Assembly (NCBI GenBank): GCA_003990745.1
Contig: RBNI01006570.1
Span: 1-11,186, forward strand
Direction: 5' to 3'
DNA: 11,186 nucleotides
Origin: Jimgerdemannia flammicorona
Lineage: Eukaryota > Mucoromycota > Endogonomycetes > Endogonales > Endogonaceae
This document shows, one piece after another, positions 7,343 to 11,186 of the stretch. Positions within the stretch are counted from its first letter, which is position 1. Every line of letters starts with the position of its first letter. The translations under genes and the position numbers were made by a program. Under the pieces are notes generated by a model. That model ran no database searches, had not been told where the DNA came from, and was given only the letters and a program-made list of their open reading frames with translations.

Positions 7343-7640
7343 ATGCTCATTTTCAAAGGTCTAGTCAAAGGAAGAGAAGTTCAAGTACTCATAGACAGTA
7401 GAGCTACAGAGAACTTTATCAATCAGAATCTCATCAAAAGCCTCAAGATCCTCACCAAGCCTGCACCCAAGAACAATAGTATAGTCACTACAGATGATAC
7501 TCTGTACCCCATCAAGTCAATTGCTGCCAAACTGCTCATCAAGATCTAGAAATATTGGGAATGAGTAGACTTTGAGGTTGCACTACTAGGAGATTATGAC
7601 TTGATCTTAAGAAAACCCTGACTTATGAAACACAACCCAG
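7343..7640 (+). pseudogene. Element B aspartic protease, active-site Gly lost
   Basis: The segment continues the Gag-dUTPase frame. It starts with the strand MLIFKGLVKGREVQVLIDSRATENFINQ. The catalytic triplet of retropepsins is Asp-Ser/Thr-Gly. Here it is Asp-Ser-Arg (7394-7402), with AGA where GGA is expected, so a G-to-A change would abolish activity. Near the end GDYDLILRKP* matches the usual hydrophobic-hydrophobic-Gly block followed by Trp. Both the Gly (now Arg) and the Trp (now TGA) again look like G-to-A changes. The protease would cut the polyprotein during particle maturation. The spacing from the dUTPase is short, which implies a direct fusion with no separate start. Confidence 0.83.
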
Positions 7641-8051
7641 ACATTGATTGGTACAAGAATGAAGTTACCTTACTTCAAGATAGAGCCAACATTATGATCA
7701 AGACAGACAAGACTACAAGTAAGACTCAGATTGCAATACTGTCAGCTATACAGTATAAGAAAGCACTCAAGAAGGCAATGCATGCCTTTATTGTAATGAT
7801 CTGCCCCAAGAAACAAAACAAGAGACTATCAGTCAATGAAAGCATCAAGCTACTGCTAGAAGAATTCAAGAATGTCTTTCCAAACAAGCTACCTGGTCTA
7901 CCACCTATATGAGAAGTTGATCATGAAATCAAACTGACCCCAGGAGCTATACCACCCAAGAAACATATGTACCATATATCACTACTTGAAATTGAAGCAG
8001 TCAAGAAGGAACTAGAAGAACTATTTACATGAGGAGCCATCTAGCCAAGTG

Positions 8052-8090
<39 letters not shown>

Positions 8091-8870
8091 GCCATCTAGC
8101 CAAGCAAATCTCCTTATGGCTCACCAGTCTTATTCATCAAGAAGAAGAATGGTACTCTGTAAATATGTATAGACTATTGTACACTCAACAAACTCACTGT
8201 CAAGAACCACTATCTGTTACCCTTGATTGATCAAATCTTTGATACTCTCAAGAATGCCAAGTACTTTACCAAGTTAGACCTCATGTCAGGATACCATCAG
8301 ATTCAAGTCAAGCCAGAAGACATTCCCAAGACTGCATTTATGACTCCCTTTAGACTCTATAAATTTCTGGTCTTAGCATTTGGTCTCACCAATATACCTG
8401 CCATATTCCAGACCCTGATGAACAAGATATTCAAGGACCAACTATTTATTTTCCTATTGGTATATCTTGATGACATTCTGATCTTTAGTGCAACTAAAGA
8501 AGAATACCTCAAACACATTTGAATAGTTCTGGAGATTCTGTGAAAATATAAGCTTTATACTAAGCTTAAGAAGTGTGAATTCTTTAAGGAACAAGTCAAA
8601 TACCTTAGCCACATTGTCTCTGTACAAGGAATTCAAGTAGACCCACACAAGATAGAAGTAATTGAAGAATGGCCCATTCTGTCAAACCTCACAGAACTCC
8701 AATTCTTCCTTGGTCTAGCTGGCTATTACTGCTACTTTGTCAGAAACTTCTCTAGTATTGCTGAGCTACTGACTAATCTCATGAGGAAGGCTCTACACTC
8801 AGACCACTATATACCCTACACCTGAGACCTCTTCTGCCAACAAGCCTTTCAAGAACTCAAAAACTGCCTG
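7625..8870 (+). pseudogene. Element B reverse transcriptase, split by a poly-A insertion
   Basis: A linker (HNPDIDWYKNEVTLLQ, then EEFKNVFPNKLPGLPP) leads into RT: VDHEIKLTPGAIPPKK, then KKELEELFT.GAI.PS up to 8049. The frame shifts by one at the 55-bp insertion and resumes at 8086 with SPYGSPVLFIKKKNGTL, IDYCTLNKLTVKNHY, FTKLDLMSGYHQI (catalytic Asp at 8277-8279), FRLYKFLVLAFGLTNIPA and the YLDD box (8463-8474, intact). The thumb (KKCEFFKEQVKYL, EFFLGLAGYYCYFV-like block at 8690-8740) follows. RT copies the element RNA into DNA. Stops at 7910, 8030, 8042, 8159, 8520 and 8541 fit transitions at Arg, Trp and Gln codons. The catalytic aspartates remain, but expression is impossible. Confidence 0.88.
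8031..8104 (+). mobile_element. Poly-A insertion with 19-bp target-site duplication
   Basis: The 19-bp sequence GAGGAGCCATCTAGCCAAG occurs perfectly at 8031-8049 and again at 8086-8104. Between the copies lie TG (8050-8051) and 34 uninterrupted A residues (8052-8085). The added 55 bp shift the reading frame by one, exactly the change seen between the two halves of the RT, so the inserted unit is one A tract plus one repeat copy. A long perfect target duplication next to a pure A tail is the hallmark of target-primed reverse transcription (LINE machinery). Here the insert is virtually only the tail. An assembly or slippage artefact is the main alternative. The perfect repeat implies a recent event. 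Confidence 0.8.
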
Positions 8871-8879
8871 ACCTATGCT

Positions 8880-9300
8880 CCAGTCCTACATAATGCAGAT
8901 CAAGGCCTAAAATTCATGGTCACCACTGATGTGTTGAATTTTGCCATTGGAGCAGTCCTATCATAAGATGATGGCAAAGGACATCATCCTATTGCTTTTG
9001 AGTCCCACAAGCTGGCCCCAGCTGAACAAAAGCTAGCTACTTATAAGAAGAAACTACTAGCAATAATATATACACTAGACTACTGGTGATACTATCTAGA
9101 AGGTATTGAGTTTGATGTCATTACTGATCATCAATCTCTCAAGTACATCAACATCCAACCTACTCTGTCATGTCTACAAGCCAAGTGAAGCCTCAAGCTT
9201 CAAACCTTCAATCTGATGATCATCTACAAGCCTAGCAAGACACTTGTAGTACTAGATATCTTATCAAAATGCTCAGACCTTACCACAATTATGCAAGTTA
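8880..9300 (+). pseudogene. Element B RNase H domain, catalytic Glu lost
   Basis: The segment follows the RT connection (CQQAFQELKNCLT) in the same frame. The first motif is VTTDVLNFAIGAVLS (Asp at 8928-8930 kept) with a TAA after it where Gln is expected. The second motif reads YKKKLLAII, where relatives have KELLAI. The AAA codon at 9051-9053 therefore replaces the catalytic Glu, a G-to-A change. The third motif, FDVITDHQSLKYI, keeps its Asp, and the last block VVLDILSK keeps Asp in an otherwise altered context. The fold degrades the RNA strand of the hybrid. With the Glu gone and several stops, including TGA at 9088-9090, this copy is dead. Confidence 0.82.
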
Positions 9301-10520
9301 CCTTGGCATCAGAATTCCTAGACCAAATCAAGTAAGCTTATAAAGAAGATACAGTTGTCACTAGAGTTTTCTCAAATGAACTCAAGGATACATATACTGT
9401 TGAGAACAACCTGATCTATCATCAAGATCAAGTCTACCTACCTGAAAACATAAACCTACACTATAAGGTTTTACAAGAACACCATGACTCTCCTCTTGCT
9501 AGTTATCTGGAAATTGAGAAGACTGTCAAGAACATCCAATACTGCTACTATTGGCCAAATATGATCAAGGAAATCAAGAACTATATTACCAGCTGTAATC
9601 TATGTCAGCACAACAAGTCTACCAACTAAGCACTTGCTGGTTTACTACAACTACTACCAATTCCTACCAAGAAGTTCAAACAAGTCACTATGGACTTTGT
9701 AACTCAACTACCATGAACTCAATCTGGTGCTGATGCTATTATTGTATTCATTGATTGTCTGACCAAGACTATGATTGCTGAACCAACTACTACCAATGCT
9801 ACTGTACCCAAGATTGTAAGAATCTTCTTCAAGTCTATCTTCTGTCACTATGGTCTACTATGAGTAATTGTTAGTGATTATGACCCCAAGTTCACCAGTC
9901 ACTTCTGACAAACCCTCTTCAAGACTCTAGGAATCCAATTGGCTATATCTACTGCCTTTCACCTACAAACTGATGGACAAACCAAGTACATGAACAGAAC
10001 TCTAGAACAAATGCTTAGAAACTATGTTTCTTATGAGGAACATCTACTTGACTCATATAGAGTTTACATATAACAATACTGTCTAATTATCTACTGATCT
10101 TTCCCCTTTCTGGTTACTCCATGGTCAAGATCCCAAGACCCCTGCAAGTCTATTTCCTTTCAAGAAAACTAGTCAAATACAAGTCCCAACTGCCAAGAAC
10201 CTTATAGACAAAATAGACAAATTACTCAAGATTGTTACTATGAATCTTCAGAAGGCTCAACAGCATCAAGCCAAGTATGCTGACAAGAAACACTATGATA
10301 TCACTTATACTATTAGAGATCAAGTCCTACTGTCTACCAAGAACCTCAAGATATAATCTCAAGTCAACTGCCCTTCAAACAAGTTCCAACCCAAGTATAT
10401 TGGACCTTTCGAGATTACTGAACAAGTCTCTACATCCTCCTACCATCTTAAGCTATCTGAAACTATGAGAGTACACCCAGTCTTTTATGTATCATACCTC
10501 AAGATCTGGAATCAGTCACC
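9301..10520 (+). pseudogene. Element B integrase (H2C2, DDE, GPF), catalytic Glu replaced by Lys
   Basis: The H2C2 region is EHHDSPLASYLEIEKT...YYWPNM...CNLCQ. The second His is Tyr (TAT 9504-9506). The core follows: first Asp in VTMDFVTQLP (9693-9695), then DAIIVFIDCLTK, second Asp in VSDYDPKFTS (9876-9878), and the block TDGQTKYMNRTLEQML. The third acid, expected Glu exactly 35 residues after the second Asp, is Lys (AAG 9984-9986), consistent with GAG to AAG. A one-base frame change occurs at about 10055-10060. Reading continues with EFTYNNTV, SPFWLLHGQDP, QAKYADKKHYD and the GPF module PKYIGPFEITEQV (about 10390-10425), then YHLKLSE and RVHPVFYVSYLK. The enzyme would insert cDNA into chromosomes. 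It is non-functional here. Confidence 0.87.
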
Positions 10521-10578
10521 ACCCTACCCTGGTTGAATTTCTAAGCCTTCTGCTTCTACATTTATTGAAGACCATATT

Positions 10579-10728
10579 GAGTATAAAGTGGAGAAAATTT
10601 TTGACAAATGAATCTGCTACTGCTGTCCTGAATATCTAGTTAAGTAGATGGGTTATCTTGAATATAATACTATCTGGAAACCACTGATCAACCTCAAGAA
10701 CTCTCAAGATCTAGTTCAAGACTTTGAG
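10579..10728 (+). pseudogene. Element B chromodomain, one cage Trp lost
   Basis: Immediately after the integrase there are 50 codons with the chromodomain pattern: EYKVEKIFDK, then PEYLVK*MGYLEYNTIWKPL, then NLKNSQDLVQDFE. Of the three aromatic cage residues that bind methylated histone tails, the first Tyr and the last Trp (10675-10677) remain. The middle Trp of the usual VKW.GY block is TAG (10645-10647), a G-to-A change. In chromoviruses this domain steers integration to chromatin carrying methylated histone H3, mostly heterochromatin, which fits the surroundings of this element. The TGA at 10609 replaces an Arg of the usual block. Confidence 0.83.
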
Positions 10729-11061
10729 GTAAAATACATTGCCCAATCCCTGTAGTAACTTCCTTGGATTGTCAATAATCTATAGCAATGACTAGTGTCT
10801 TATGCATCAGAAGTTTACTTTAGGAACCCGGAACTAGCAGAACATTTAATGAACAAGAAGTATACCAAAATAAAGCTACTAGCTGAGTTTGAACCCCTCT
10901 CAGTTAGTTAGTCTGATAATAGGCCCTCTACCCTATATGAGGATAGCCAATCTCCACCAATGTACTGATTCAAGTTTGAGAAATTTTGGTTAAGTATATC
11001 TAGTCTTGTGTTACCTAAAAACTCAATGAGAATATTGGTTCTTAAGGAGGGAGGGATATAA
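10729..11061 (+). pseudogene. Element B polyprotein C-terminal extension beyond the chromodomain
   Basis: After the chromodomain the same frame continues for about 110 codons to TAA 11059-11061, inside the polypurine tract/LTR junction. It ends in LKEGGI, a purine-tract-encoded ending that I recall in many gypsy polyproteins. The interior looks coding despite stops at Gln, Arg or Trp-type positions. I read EVYFRNPELAEHLMNKKYTK, LLAEFEPLSVS, SDNRPSTLYEDSQSPPMY and FKFEKFWLSISSLVLP. I recognise no domain, membrane segment or zinc motif in it. If read through, it would lengthen the protein well past the usual chromovirus end. The alternative is that this is an untranslated 3' region that happens to read open. 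I favour decayed coding. Confidence 0.5.
11044..11056 (+). other. Polypurine tract of element B
   Basis: AAGGAGGGAGGGA is an uninterrupted purine run that ends exactly where similarity to the 5' LTR begins (11057). It primes plus-strand DNA synthesis in LTR elements and also encodes the end of the reading frame (KEGG). Confidence 0.88.
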
Positions 11062-11169
11062 TAATTTCACAGTCATATTTAGTCTTAGTACATTTTCATG
11101 CCTTTTAGTTAGTCTTTTCTTATTATTTCTTGAATATTCTACCATATTCCATCACTTTTTACTTGCTTA
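11057..11169 (+). repeat. Element B 3' LTR, truncated by poly-T
   Basis: 113 bp align without gaps to 5376-5488 of the 5' LTR with 9 mismatches, 8 of them transitions. Similarity ends at CTTA (11166-11169), after which the 5' copy continues GAAACC but this copy becomes pure T. The LTR is therefore interrupted or the sequence ends in low complexity. Confidence 0.88.
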
Positions 11170-11186
11170 TTTTTTTTTTTTTTTTT
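11170..11186 (-). mobile_element. Poly-T run at window edge (possible tail of a minus-strand insertion)
   Basis: Seventeen T residues run to the end of the window, replacing the LTR sequence expected at this point. On the minus strand this is a poly-A tail, as left by a LINE or SINE inserted in reverse orientation. It could equally be a contig-end artefact, since nothing beyond it is visible. Confidence 0.4.

Larger units (their letters stand above)
5376..11186 (+). mobile_element. Ty3/gypsy chromovirus (element B) with dUTPase, decayed, nearly full length
   Basis: The order is 5' LTR, primer binding site, Gag with zinc knuckle, dUTPase, aspartic protease, RT, RNase H, H2C2-DDE integrase, GPF module, chromodomain, C-terminal extension, polypurine tract and 3' LTR (cut). 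Gag to RT is one frame up to the poly-A insertion. After it the frame moves by exactly the 55 added bases, and one further shift occurs near 10055-10060, so the ancestor very likely encoded a single polyprotein of about 1,700 residues. The first 113 bp of the two LTRs differ at 9 sites (about 92% identity), 8 of them transitions. CpG is nearly absent. The element cannot now encode a working product. Confidence 0.92.

Noticed and set aside
8052..8085. Natural poly-A tract of the element's own coding sequence (Lys run)
   Set aside because: The flanking 19-bp duplication and the resulting frame change show that it is inserted, not coding.
10277..10468. Plus-strand open frame of 63 codons
   Set aside because: It is out of frame with the GPF module and the integrase tail, which read clearly in another frame over the same bases.

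Overview
The window looks like transposon-packed heterochromatin from a eukaryote, most likely a filamentous fungus. I infer this from a Ty1/copia and two Ty3/gypsy long-terminal-repeat (LTR) retrotransposons, one of which is a chromodomain element carrying a dUTPase domain. That combination is, from memory, known in fungal (basidiomycete) chromoviruses. I find no host gene, tRNA or rRNA, and no bacterial feature such as Shine-Dalgarno sites or operons. All recognisable elements lie on the + strand.

Layout. 1-2570 is the 3' part of a copia element: the integrase C-terminus, reverse transcriptase and RNase H in one frame broken by a single TGA, then a polypurine tract and a 3' LTR. It is CpG-rich and looks young. 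It ends inside the RNase H of an older gypsy relic (element A, 2571-about 5090), so copia appears to have inserted into A. The rest of A follows: RNase H, integrase, an unrecognised decayed reading frame (4173-4652) and a 3' LTR. Next come 17 exact-length copies of a 14-bp minisatellite (5133-5370). This stops 5 bp before the 5' LTR of gypsy element B (5376-11186).

Element B is almost complete: 5' LTR, primer binding site, one long decayed Gag-dUTPase-protease-RT-RNase H-integrase-chromodomain polyprotein running to the polypurine tract, and a 3' LTR. It is riddled with stops and catalytic losses that nearly all fit C-to-T or G-to-A transitions. By eye I count about four CpG dinucleotides in its 5.8 kb, against dozens per kb in the copia element. 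This points to long-term cytosine methylation and deamination, or a RIP-like process.

Two homopolymer insertions postdate B. One is a pure A34 tract flanked by a perfect 19-bp direct repeat inside the RT, and it accounts for the frame change there. The other is a poly-T run that cuts the 3' LTR at the window edge. The first is the structure expected of a LINE-type insertion reduced to its tail. The least understood pieces are the decayed frame in A and the long C-terminal extension beyond B's chromodomain.
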